DNA from: Straminergon stramineum | Taxonomy: Eukaryota; Streptophyta; Bryopsida; Hypnales; Calliergonaceae | Direction of reading: 5' to 3' | Length of the DNA: 64,000 bases | Assembly (NCBI GenBank): GCA_963920665.1 | Contig: OY987266.1 | Span: 26,834,248 to 26,898,247, forward strand | The notes under the pieces: model-generated | Seen by the model: the letters and a program-made list of their open reading frames with translations, nothing else | Databases searched by the model: none | Told to the model about the DNA's origin: nothing | Program-made: the position numbers and the translations under genes | Shown here: piece after piece, positions 24,736-37,130 of the stretch | How the letters are laid out: every line of letters starts with the position of its first letter | How positions within the stretch are numbered: position 1 is the stretch's first letter

Positions 24736-27700
24736 TATATTGAAGAAAGTGCAAGTAGTAACCCAAAGAAAAGAGATCATTTATAACAAATAATTTGCAC
24801 ATTAAACCCTAAACGTCTAGAATCATCTCCAAAATTGAGGATTTGAGAAAAATCATTATAGAGTTCAATTTGGAAGCATATTTTGGAATTGATATACAAA
24901 TAAAAGTTGTAGATTTTGACTTGTAGATTCCATATGTATGGTTAGTTTCACCAGTGTTATCACCAATTTTTCTTTACAAATTTTGAGAGAGAAATTTCAT
25001 AATTCCTTCAAAATTTGATTACAAGAAAAATATTATTATTATTTGAGTAAATTTTGTTGGAATGGATTTGAAATGAGGTTCTCTTTGCATGGTGATTTTT
25101 TGAAATTTTTGTGTTCTTAAGATCTATGACCTCATTTTGGCAAATCCAATTTTGAACTAAAGTCAATGCAATTTGACCACTTGACATCCTTGCACATTTA
25201 TAATTTTAGAAAAACACATACTCTAGTAACACCAAATCCAACCCTTAGATAGGATAACAACTTCATAAAGTATCTCCATAAATTAGAATAACTTTCATCC
25301 AAGTAGTTAGGAAGATGAAACTACAGTTCCAATATGTTCATTGTCCAGAAAATGGACGTCAAAGCACTTAGGGGTCAATCTTAAGCACGGCCAAACATTG
25401 CCCTCTAGAACTTGCCTCAATGGAACCTAGTGGGCCCTTGCTTCTTTTTTCTCCCTATCATCACTCTTGCAACAACCACTTCCAAAGTAGCCACATCAAA
25501 AATCTCAGCAAACAATGAACAATATCGAGTCACTTCAATGACACAAGATTGCAAATTTTGGAGAATCTCCTTGTCAAATTTTGTCCAAACATGGCTTTGC
25601 AACAAACATGCAACGAGGACCTTTGACAACACATTGGCAACACCTAACAAGTAGTTGCTACAACAAAACCAGAAGCTTATATGTGGCCTCACAAAAGAGA
25701 ATGGAAGGGGGTCACAATTCAAAAGTGGCAACAGCAAAGCGGAGGATAATGAGGTCTATGATCCACCCTTGAGCCATCACCGTGCAAGGCTTGCTCAATT
25801 TACTCTAATGCATTGGATTGAGTGGGCCACAATGGTCATGCTCTTATGGATTTTCATATGTTTTTACATTTCCCACATGAGATTTATGCCATGACAATAC
25901 CTCTCACATGGAATTCTGTAAATAAAAAATCTTCTTCATCAAGCTCTATCTTCCTCTTCAAGCTTTTTACATGTATAATCCCATGTTTGTCTACAAAAAA
26001 ATAAAAAAAATAAGGAGTCTAATTTTTTTCTCTAGACTCAATGTTTTGTTTAATCTCCTAGTACTAAGTCAAACAAGAGTAATTGGGGATGAATATCTCT
26101 TCTAAATCATCTGCCCAAAAATGTGACATTCAAAAGACATATTTTAAGCTCTTAAGTAACCAATTTACAAATAGACAAATTTACTCAAAAGTTCATAAAA
26201 ATTTAATGGCAAATTTTTTGAAAATCAATGTTTATGTAATTAATTCACGTAAAGCAATTGTTTTATCCTTTCATTATTATATAACACAACCTTCTTTGAA
26301 GTTTTGTCAATGAATATCATTTGGATCTACAAAATATTCATCATCCATTTGGTAGATGATAGAGCATTTTTGGAACATATATCTCTTTTACCATTCAAGA
26401 TATTTATTCCTTTAGCTTTTTGTTTATCAAAATGGTTTATATATATATAGGGGGGGGCTCTAGCAACTATAGATTTTTTCTTTATTTTGTGATATTTTAA
26501 AAATGACTCCTAGTCATCATGAACATCATATAAATCTTTGTTTCAAGTGATTGCAAGAATTTTTCCAGAAGAGATGTTTTTTTCATTTTGAAACCAAACT
26601 TTGTTACTACAAGCATCAAAGAAACTCTACCATTTTAAAAATATATACATTAATTAAAATAAGACAATTAGGATCACCTAAAATCAAACAACTTCATTGA
26701 CAACATTATTGTCTGATGGGAAATCCTCATTTTCTAATCATATTGAGATAAATTGCAATTAAAGTAGTGTAAAATCCAAGAACAATATTTCATGCAATAT
26801 AATAAGACGACAAACTTGAATTAGTGGATTCTCTAAAATTGAGCCCTCATTCCCATATTCACCATTTGAACATTATACAACAAGCACCTAGTACTTGTTC
26901 TTTAGATTATTTAGGCATGATTTTAATAATATGCTCAAAATGGGATGATCCCATTTTAGGTGTATTCATTTGTCAAAAAAAACTTCTATCATTCTATTTT
27001 TATTGATTACATGAAAGCTATAATAAGTTTCTTTTCTAAAATCTTTTATGACATGTCATTATGAAAATCATATTTGAAGTTTTAATTTAAAGTCAAATTA
27101 ATTACTTGAATGTAGAAAAAAATTAGGGGATGCAAGGTAGCTGACCTATTCCTAACCACCCCCCCATTTCAACCATGTAGACTATTTTCTTTTCTAGTCA
27201 AGTGGTGATGGGTGGTGATTAATTATGGCACAGTTCCCAATGTAGTTGTAGCATATTATGATTTGCTACAAGATTCTCAATATTGCAACTAGTCCTTGGT
27301 TGGAAATATGAAGACTTGCATGACAATATATGGGTTGAATAGAATCTTGAGCTAAGAAAATCATAGTAATTTTATTTTGGGAAATACAATTCTAAAAATT
27401 TATGGAATCCTACCAAAATCTATTTTGGTACATGGAAAAATTCCTTCACTCAAGAAACTTGAGCTCCAAATACTCGTAGTTGCTTAAGTAGTTGGACATG
27501 GATCAACCACCTTAGATTGCTCACTAAAACATCTTCACCAATGGAACTCAAAATTTTCAATTATTTTTTGAATTACTAGAAATTTAGTGTTTTTGCAATT
27601 TTGTTAGTGTGTCATATAGTTGCTTTCAACACTTACAAAACTTGTCATAACTAATTGAGGAGTTCAAGATTTTAAAATAAATTTGGACATGTTGTGGTAC

Positions 27701-30255
27701 AATTAACACAAATGTATAAAATAAAATCTCAAGTTCTTTTTCAATAATTTTGGAATTTTTTATAATATAATCAAATTTATTAGTGACAAAACTTTGAATA
27801 CAAATAATTTTTTTCAATATTCTTTAGTAAGTGGAATGAGAATTCTTTTTAGAATTTTTGGTAACAATTTTTACAAATTTACAAATTGTATAGAAATAAA
27901 TATTATTAACTAAATTATGACTCTAAATATTTATGATTTATATATATATACCAAAAATACCCCCCAAATTGGGAATTTTTCAAAAATTATAGAAATATTT
28001 ATATTTGATTTTCTAATTATTTTTGAGATAAATTATAAAAACTTTAGGTATTTGAAGTCATATTTTATTCAATACTATTTTTCTTGATCAAATTTAATAA
28101 CTTGCGGAATCCTTCGTAGAAAATTCCAAAAAAATTATCATTCCATTTTCTAAAGAAGTTGGAAATAAGTTATTTTTTATTGAAAGTTCTTTTTCACTAA
28201 GAAGTTTAACTAAATTATATAATAAATATTTAAATTTTTATTTTATGCTAGTGTCTTATTTTTACTTCAATATATTCTAAAATTTGTTGAAAAAAAACTA
28301 ATTTCTCAATTAGTTATGGCAATTTTTGAAGTATATGAATATTTACAAGAGCCAATGTATACAACATTCTATTACTTATTTTTCAAGATTGTATTAAAAT
28401 GATTTATTGTTTCCAAAATTCATGAATTCTCAATAAGATTGAAAAAAATTAACTTGCTTTTGTGATTAAAAATTATGATCTATAATTGGATTTCACTATA
28501 AAATTATAAAGAGAGATATTTTGATAAATTAACAAAAAAGATCTTATAGTTAGATCTATTAAAAAATAAGAAAGATAAGGAATTTATTATTATTTTTGAA
28601 AATGATGAATTTGAAATGACTTTGGTCTTAAGCTACTATAAAACTTTAGGGTTTAACCTTGAAAGAATGTTGCATCCAATTGTGAACTATGATGCACAAT
28701 GACCTTTTAGTTTTGCAATGAAGGTTGAATGGAAACTTTTCATTTGTTATTTTTGCCAACATTTTGTTGATGGCTATATTAAATTGTGATACTAAATTCT
28801 AAAGATACATAATCTATACCTTTATTGAGGTTGTTTGTTTTGTAGTGTTTAAACATATAGTGTGAAAGATATTGAATTTCAAAGTTTTTATGAATTGAGA
28901 AAATAAAAAATTTCTTTTACTTTACTTTTATTATATTGTGGCAACTATACAAGGTACACTAGTACTTATTAAATTTATATGGACCCTGAAATCCAAAATA
29001 ATTGTTGAAAATGATGATTGCCATTAAATTTTGGCAATCATAACCTTCTTCTAGTTCATTTGAATTTTGACCACTAAATTGATCATATTTGAATTAACCC
29101 AACTATCAAAATGAAACTTATAAAGTCTAATTTCTACCCAAATTTGAAAGTTTGAAAACATCTAAAATTAGAAATTGTATTGTAAATTGAAATATGGACC
29201 TATAGTGCAAACATGATCAACTAACTTTTGAATTATAGGGTATAATGGAAATTTGAATTATACTATAATTTTTGTTTACTAATATGTGTGTGTTTATATA
29301 TATACATGTATAATTTGGGATGAATTTGATATTCATCTATATATTCTAATTGGTAAAATTATAAAAATGTAGATAGAATATTTTTTGTCCAAAACTTTAT
29401 ATTACCTTCAAAACAATAATTTCAAGCAAATCTTAGAAGTTAATGAAATACAAAGGCATATAATTTCAAATAATGAATAATAGAATAAATTAATCTCCAT
29501 TTACTTCAAATGGACAAATTTGGTTTGAAAGCTAAAAATGATTGAAGTGCTCACTATAATATGGTTATAAATGAAACCATGCAAGAGTTGCTAACTTGGT
29601 TGGATTTAGAAGTAGAACTTCGATTACTTTATGAATTTTTGAAAAAAAATTCCCCTATTAAAGTCAAATATGAAAAATGAGAAGATGACTTCAAGTATTT
29701 TATTTTAAAAATTTAAGTTTGAAAGAAATTTTTTCCAAAAGTTATTCATGAAAATGAAAAATTAATATACCTTGATGTCTAAATTTTGAGAGAATGTTGA
29801 ATTTTTTTTAAATAAGACAAAAATAAGTTATTTTAACAACTTGACAAAAATGAAGATTAACCAAAGAAACTATGCTAAAAATGTACGAATACATAGGATC
29901 TGAAATTTTGTTGTTTTAGATATCCCTTACATTGTAGATTTCAAACTATTGCAAAAAATGATATTCTTCCAAAAGGTTTGACTTCAAGATTTATAATTTT
30001 GGGCACTCAAAATTCTTGGAGACAATAAAAATTGTGAAGGGATAGATTCAAAAGAATTTATTTAATGATATATTATTTTTAAATTTCATTGAAAAATGTG
30101 GAACACAATTGTCAATGTAGATACTTCTTTAAATACAAATTTTTTATAAACACTACATCAATATCCCAAAAGTTGTACTTGCATTTGAGCTAGTTGAACA
30201 ATGTACAATGTACAAACAATTTCACCCTTGTATGCATGTTAACATACCCAATCAC
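24736..30255. other. Long AT-rich spacer
   Basis: About 5.5 kb without a recognised gene. ORFs near 25417-25737 are short and share no family features. An isolated element-like end (CTTTAGGGTTTAA) occurs near 28645. A TATATATATAGGGGGGGG low-complexity tract lies near 26440. Confidence 0.5.
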
Positions 30256-31180
30256 TTAACCTCTAAAGGACCAAGGCCATTTTTTTGTCAAAAAACACTC
30301 AAAACTGTCATTTATGTTGCATTCATCCACCCCCCCTAAAAAACACTTCTAAAAAATCTAACCGTAGGATTTTGTACTTTATTTGTCTCAGACCATGTGG
30401 TAAAAATTTCATGAATTTTGACTGCACATATTGAGAGATATTAGCATTCCAAGTTGGAAAAAGAAGTTTTTTTGAACATTGGCCTGCAATCTCAAATGAC
30501 TTTGACCACCATTTGTTGAAATTTCGTGCACTATGGACTTTGAATTAAAAAATATTTGTGTTGAAGAATTGAGTTGATATTCTAGGAAAAAAATTCAAAA
30601 GAAAACCTTTTGATTTTCAGTCTCTAAATTTTTTTAAGTAGAAGTAGGTCCAAGATTACATGAAAACTAAATCGTTGATAGCTCTAAGATGGAATTGAAA
30701 CACAAAAATCCCAACGGTGAGATTGTTCCAGAAAACAAACTTAACCTTGTCAAATTATTTTTTTGAAAAATTGTGAAAATTGCATTCAAAAATGAATCCA
30801 ATAAGTTATTTTTTCAAGAAGATGCTCACATTGCCCAAAAAACAAGATCGTTCATAACTTTCATGTCACTTATCCAAATGGAATGAATCAAAGCTTCAAA
30901 TGTAGAAAAAAAATATGATCTATGAGAAAAAAAATCTAAGTTTTTTTTCTAAGTTTTTAGGGATTTATTTTTCTGCCCGGTGACGTGTAAATTATGTTTA
31001 AGAAGGCATAACTTTTGCTCCTAGACACCAATTGAAATAAAAAATTATATTCCTACAAAGATAATCAATTTTTCTATCTTATGAAAAAGTTTCCAAAAAA
31101 ATCACTAAAATTTGAGGTCATAGGAACCTGCCCGAAATCCATTTTGTCCCTCGCGGGGACACTGGTCCATTAGAGGTTTA
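30256..31180 (-). mobile_element. TTAA-flanked element, family A in reverse orientation (917 bp)
   Basis: Begins CCTCTAAAGGACCAAGGCC at 30260 and ends TGGTCCATTAGAGG at 31176, a 14-bp terminal inverted repeat with one mismatch. Flanks are TTAA on the left and TTTA on the right. Interior blocks (CCGTAGGATTTTGTAC, TAACTTTCATGTCACTTATCC, GAATCAAAGCTTC) are reverse complements of those in the 10.4 and 11.9 kb copies. No coding capacity. Confidence 0.6.
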
Positions 31181-32900
31181 GTAATTTTGGGACAGATCAT
31201 GAGCACTATTCAAAAATGAAAATTTTCCCTCTATAGAAATATAGGAAATATGTGGACTGAATTTTTTTTCATTATTTTCGTCCCATAATTGAAATTACTA
31301 TGAATTTTGGAAGCCCAAAAGTGCTCAAAAACCATGGCCGATGTTTGGACTCTTCAAATTCTACTTTCAATCATTCAAAAAGTACTTCTATAGTGTGACA
31401 TGGCTTTCGTCTTTGGAATGACAAAATAATTATTTCTTTCACCCAAAGTGATTTATTTACACTTAATATATGAATAAATGATGATTTTGGTTTTGTAGTC
31501 TTTTAATTATTTCACAATTCATCATTTCTTCATTGTGATCGAAATGTCATTTCTTTTCAAATTTAAGAGAATAGTAAAAATATAAACAATTTAATTGTTC
31601 TTATTTTGTTTATTGATGACATACATGTAGGGAAGAAGTGGGCTTTGAAATTGTTCAAGGTTTATGAACAAAGTATCTATTATCTATTAAAAGCATTTTG
31701 ATATTTGTGAATATGAGTGCTAGCTAGTGTGATTCATGTATTGAGCTAACTCTTGACATTCTAAGCATGGTGGCTACAAGTTCGAAATCCTTCCAACACT
31801 AGCCCTTTATTAGTGAAGTTTTCAACAAAGCTCATACTTATTTTCCACAAATTTTTCTATTTGTCTCTTCAATTTTTTTAGAAATTTGATTTTAACATTA
31901 ATGAATGAATTTTTTTTAAAAAGCATGTCCCACTAAGGTACTTCCTACTTTCTTGCTCAATACTTTAGAACATGTGTCATGATTATATTAGTCCCAACCA
32001 TGAAAAGGGAAAAGAAAACATTCCAAGCTTGGATTAGAAATTTGTTCCTGCCTTGGTTGGGAATAACTACTTCCTATAGGTTGGGGTATGGGTCCATGGT
32101 TGGGAAGAGGGGGTCTTGCCTTATTATTTGCAACTAAAGTTTCTCAAGTTTGAAATGTATTGTGCTTATGAGCATCCAACTACATTGTTTTGGCTTTGAA
32201 CCACTTTTTAGAATTTGAAAGTGCCTTAAACCAAGGGAGCATCTTGTAGATTGAAAATGGATTAGTAGTAGATTAGTAGTAGAATATTGGTGGTGGATTT
32301 AAAACAACTTTTGGAGCCTTCTAATTGTGATTTGAATTTAATATTTCTAAATTTTTATACTATTGCTTCTCTATGTTTGATATCCTCAAAATAGAATACC
32401 TTTTGTCTCTCTTTCAAAGGTTTTCAAATAAATAGTAGTTGTAAATTTTGGTGAAGCATTAACTATGCAGGGAAGCATCTCAATGAAGAATGGATCTTTT
32501 TGTCTCCCACTCTATATCATATTTTAGAAAATGAATATTCTCTACTAAGTTTACTATAGGAAATAATTTTTAAAAATTGGAATAAATAATTGAAGTAAGT
32601 TTGAAGTGCCTCCATCCCCCCTCCTTACGAATTTTTATTCAATAAATCATCATTATCAAAGTTATGCTTGAAAAACACTCTGACACACAAGATGTGACAA
32701 TAAATAGTACAAGGTAGTTTGCTCTAAAAGTGACCATGACACAAAGTTACATTTTGCTTCCTTCAATGTACCACCAAAGTACATCTCATGGGGTGATTGC
32801 TTTTAGTGACCATTGCATTTCAACTTAAAAAATTTGAAACTAATTCCACAAAGGGCCAAAAAATATGAAATGACTTGGATTAGATGCCAATTCCATTTTT
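31181..32900. other. AT-rich spacer
   Basis: No gene recognised. An 81-nt tRNA-like segment at 31723-31803 is described separately. Confidence 0.5.
31723..31803 (+). repeat. tRNA-like or SINE-head-like segment (weak)
   Basis: GCTAGTGT at the start is exactly complementary to ACACTAGC at the end, like an acceptor stem 81 nt apart. AGTTCGAAATCC near the 3' part resembles the Pol III B box (GGTTCGANTCC) with one extra base. The D-arm and anticodon arm cannot be folded convincingly, so this is not called a tRNA gene. Confidence 0.2.
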
Positions 32901-33844
32901 CTTCCTAAAAAAACTTTATGATTTTTTTTCCAGACAATCAGCTCTTCAATGGTCGCTTTAAGAGCGGACTACCCCAAGACTTCCTGCAATCTCTCATGTA
33001 TGTATGTGTGTGCCATTTGGTATTCGATATGGGCACAGGATCTATGGAAGGTTTTGTAAGTGTGGATCAGCTGCCAATATGCCACTCTTGGTTTCCTACT
33101 GAGATATCGTAGGTGATTTGTGCCTTTAAAATTTTATGTTGAACTCCATTTTTCAACACGTTTTGTGATTTTCAGAGAGCTTGAAAGAAGGCTTCATGTG
33201 ATACTGGTAGCTTAGAAGTGAAGGACATGTGAACTTTGGAGCTTTGTTTGAATTCATACGGTAGTTGTTTGAGAGGTAGAAGAAGAATATGATCGATAAT
33301 TTACTAGAGATTCACAAGTAGTCTGTCATAGGAAATTTACCATTTGTATTGTTCTTCTTCTTCCTATTGCTGCTCAGGCTGTTTATAAGTGTCCAAGTGG
33401 ACCACCTGAGCATTTGATCAATGTTATTGTGTTATTAGACATGGTGGTTGCTGAAGGAACGAATGATCTCAACAGCTCTTTTTTCGCAGCTAAATGTGAA
33501 GGAATCCTTGGCCTGGGCTTCAAACGAGATTTCGATCATCTACATATGTGGAACCTGCTTAGTGAGTCAGCACGTGTGGGATGACTCCTTGGCTTGTAGA
33601 AGAATTCTTCGCTTTTGTGTTATGGACTAGATAATGCTCGAGAGCTTCAGAGCAATATATATGATCCTCTTGCAATATTACAAATCAAAGTGTCGAGCTT
33701 CTCTTTGGCAACTCACTACGGGGTTTTATCTATTTAATTGTATCGTCCCTGGGATTCATTTATCAATGTGTTTTGGGCAATACCCTACCATTAGTGAGGT
33801 TAGATTTGTTTCCACAACAAAGCAGCTTTGTTAACCTCTTTTTG

Positions 33845-33880
33845 TTATGAAGAAGAAGAATTTCTTCTTCTTCTTCATAA
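33845..33880. repeat. Perfect hairpin with 16-bp GAA-rich arms
   Basis: TTATGAAGAAGAAGAA (33845-33860) and TTCTTCTTCTTCATAA (33865-33880) are exact reverse complements separated by TTTC. Confidence 0.8.
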
Positions 33881-34097
33881 AATTACTTCCTGCCATCTGT
33901 TAATCTTGATCTAAAAGAAAAGCAAAAGCTTAATATTGCAAACTGAACAGGTTCCTTCATACGTAGTATTCTGTCGTCACAAAATAGTTGAGGTTTAGTT
34001 GCGGTTTAGTTGTGGTTTAGTTTAATTATTACTTACTCTCCTCAACACATACTGGGTTCCTGAGTATCTTGCTCTAATCTCCGTGGTGCAGTTCGAC

Positions 34098-34367
34098 ATG
34101 GACAACGCACAAAGTGAGTCTTCCTTTAAGTTAATTTTGTAATGCAAGACAAAGTCTATTCTTAAATATACCTCCAATGTTCATTCTGCAGAGGCATTTA
34201 AGAAAATTTCTATGTTAACCCTTGCCAAATGTAACCCCATTTCAGGCAATCGCTACATGGCTACGTTTTCAAGAATACCTCTGAGGGTGATGCACCGTAC
34301 TTTATCTGGTCCAGGAGGTTGTTTTCAAGCTGGTCGGACTTGCTCACTTCACTACACATTCAGATGA
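34098..34367 (+). CDS. Speculative two-exon small ORF (63 aa)
   Basis: ATG GAC AAC GCA CAA A at 34098-34113 is followed by a strong donor (GTGAGT). A 78-nt interval ends in CTGCAG, and the frame then stays open to TGA at 34367 (KAFKKISMLTLAKCNPISGN near the start). The join keeps frame, and the intron length is normal for plants. There is no homology I can name and no compositional proof, so chance is quite possible. Confidence 0.15.
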
Positions 34368-35800
34368 AAGAATGAACTGTGTCTGAAGCAAGAATTGCTT
34401 CGGTAGAATTGCAAAGACTCCAGGTCCCAAATGATTCAGAGTTTCATCTGCCCGGCTCTTGAAGGTTCTGTCCTGGAGGGTGCAAGTTCCTTTGCTGCAG
34501 CACGTCCCATGATAAGTTCTTGGTGGAGATATCTACAATTTATCTGGCCTCGAAAACCTGTGTCCTCTCGCAGATTTAATTCACTTTAGGCAGCGTAGGT
34601 GAATGGACAGATAGACTCAATCCATTCAATCTTCCTCTTTCAGGTCTCAGAATGGATTGGGTAAGCCCTCCTGTAAATTTGAACAAATTTGAACATTCAG
34701 TGTATGTGAATTTCAAATTGGCAAGTTTGGAGTCACTCGGTTTCATGGGATGCACTTTACTTCGCTGACTTGAAATCTGGTTCAAGAATCCATTTCAACT
34801 TTGGACTGCCCTATGATCTCCTCTTGGCGGGCCTGTTGATTAAAAAACCAAGTCCATGATGGTTTGATTTGTCGAGAAGGGTGGAGTGCACTCCGTTGAA
34901 TTACTAAGTACACTAGTACTTTCTACGAAGTCAAAGCAGGAACACTTAAAATGAAAACTAGGAATGGCCGACAGTTCACAGGATTTCTCTATTGCATAGC
35001 AGTGAAAGGTCAAGTTTGTTTTGCTGCAGTTGTATCGTAGAACTGAATACAAAGGATGTACTAACTTCAAAGTACGGACCGGCCTTGTCCGAAACATTTA
35101 TTGCTGCACCACATTCATAAGCTGGTGATTAGCAAAATCATGCCACGCAGCAGCGGTGTCTTGGTCTCATTCGTGCGTGCATTGATAGTTTCCTCACAGC
35201 TTGGTCCATTGAAAAACAGTCTGTGCAATTCGATCAAAGCCTGGAGTTTGTTTTTTCGGAGGCCGGAAGGAGTACAACGAGGTTGACGTCAAACTTTCTT
35301 TTCTAATCTATTCCAGAATTCTGAGTCCTTGCAGTCATTGATTTTATCAAGAGAATTTGATTATTGGTAGTACCTAGCTACAGAGTGGAACATTGTTTCA
35401 TGAATGCTGTACAGTAGCTCTAAAAGAATCGGTCACTGTAATACCAGTGAACGAAGTATTGCCAGTGCAGTGACTCTGTGAGCTTGGAAAGGCTGAACAT
35501 TTTCTGACAGGCTGAACAATGAAGTAACTTAACATGTGTTTTCTCCAAGATGACATTCATTTGGGCCTGGAACCGGCAGTGCGTCAGAACGAGGAGTAGG
35601 TCAAAATGTACAAATAGCAAGAAGAAATCATACCCTACATTTCTGATTATAGGAACGTCTTGCGAAAACTACTGCAATTGATTACGGTATTTTTTTAAAG
35701 ACATTACAGGAAACCTGGACCCTGCACCAGCCGTTTCACTTTCGGTGGATGTGCAAATCCAAGGGGAAAAAAAGGTTTGTATTTTGTTTTTTTTGTAAAT

Positions 35801-37130
35801 TTGAAAAATAAAATTTAGTCCCCAATCAAGTGTGGCATACAAGGTGATCACGTGGGCCAAAACAAATTTAATTTTTAAAACTTTTTTCTACAATTGCACG
35901 TTCTCATGCAATCAAATGACCCTATGAAGGGTTCAAATTTTATGTTATGACATGGACCAATTTTGAAGAGTTCTAATTCAAGTTCTTAATTTGTATATAG
36001 AAACAAGATTCTTGAAGGCACATTCGTGAATGCTCTGAACAAAGTACATTCAACATTATGTGTAGATTTGAGAGCCTTTTAAGGTTTGTAATGTCTACTT
36101 TAGCAACTCACTTAAAACCTTTTTTGTTCTTGGTTTTGACAAGAGATCTTACATTAAGATCAAGACTTCCCACTATGGTAGAAACATCTACTATCGATTG
36201 TGCTTAAATATCAACACCTAAAATATGAGCATGAATGGGGAAAGAGAGTATGGGAATATGTCAATAAAAAAAAAACCATTGGAAAAAATCATTTCACTTT
36301 GGTATGCCTTTCCATAAAATTTCTTGTAAATATGTTTTATTTTTTTGTTAAACCATAATAAGGAGCAAGAATAGGTGCGCAAATCTTAGTTTGGAAATTA
36401 AACAACATCTACTAATGTTTACCCATAATTATCTACCTAATTTGATGTGATTCCTAGGTGTTTCTTAAAATGAAGCTAAGTCTCAAGATTTCCTCAACAA
36501 ATGTACATATGGATAAAGCACATTGGGTATTTGTAATAAAAGCATGCTTTGAAATAAAATCGTCTAAGGTTTTATAAAACTTTTGACCATATGTTTTAAA
36601 TCTTTTTGTAGATTAGAGAGGTTTTCTAGCTTTCCAATGAGACAATTTGCAAGAGACACAAGTTTGTGTGTGGAAAGTCACAAAAATTTCAAAAATTTCT
36701 CTTCACTCTTGAGATACCAAAAGTGTTAGTTTCAAAAGATTGGAAAATAATTCTCTCATAAAATAGATTCAAATGTATAAGGAAAATATTTTGTATTCAA
36801 TTATAATTAATGAGGTAATGAAATATGAAAAGTATTGTTTTGAAGATAGTCACAAAATTTTCTATTGAAAGACTTGTTGCACGACTTTGAACTTTGATTC
36901 AATCTTGGAGATACTAGAAGAATATGTTGTGGAATATTGACAGAAAAGTAGGCATGTGAGTTAGATACAACATCCTAAGTGAGAAATTACAAAAAGATTA
37001 CAAATCTATAACCTCAATAGGATAGATGGCAATCTCCCATTGGATGAAGAGAAGCATATCTGTAGACATACTTTTTGATGTACTTTTGTTATTTTGGAAA
37101 GTAAAAGACTAATGGACTAATTAAGCTAGC
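35801..37130. other. AT-rich spacer
   Basis: Nothing recognisable. Confidence 0.5.

Larger units (their letters stand above)
32900..35800. other. CpG-containing island without a recognised gene
   Basis: Base composition changes from the CpG-free AT-rich background to mixed sequence with frequent CpG, as around the genes in this window. Splice-like signals are present. Individual ORFs are short and none matches a family I know. It may hold a non-coding transcript, a decayed gene or lineage-specific exons. Confidence 0.45.

Noticed and set aside
25417..25737. 106-codon minus-strand ORF
   Set aside because: Low-complexity hydrophobic and basic stretches without family similarity; opposite-strand ORFs of similar length overlap it.
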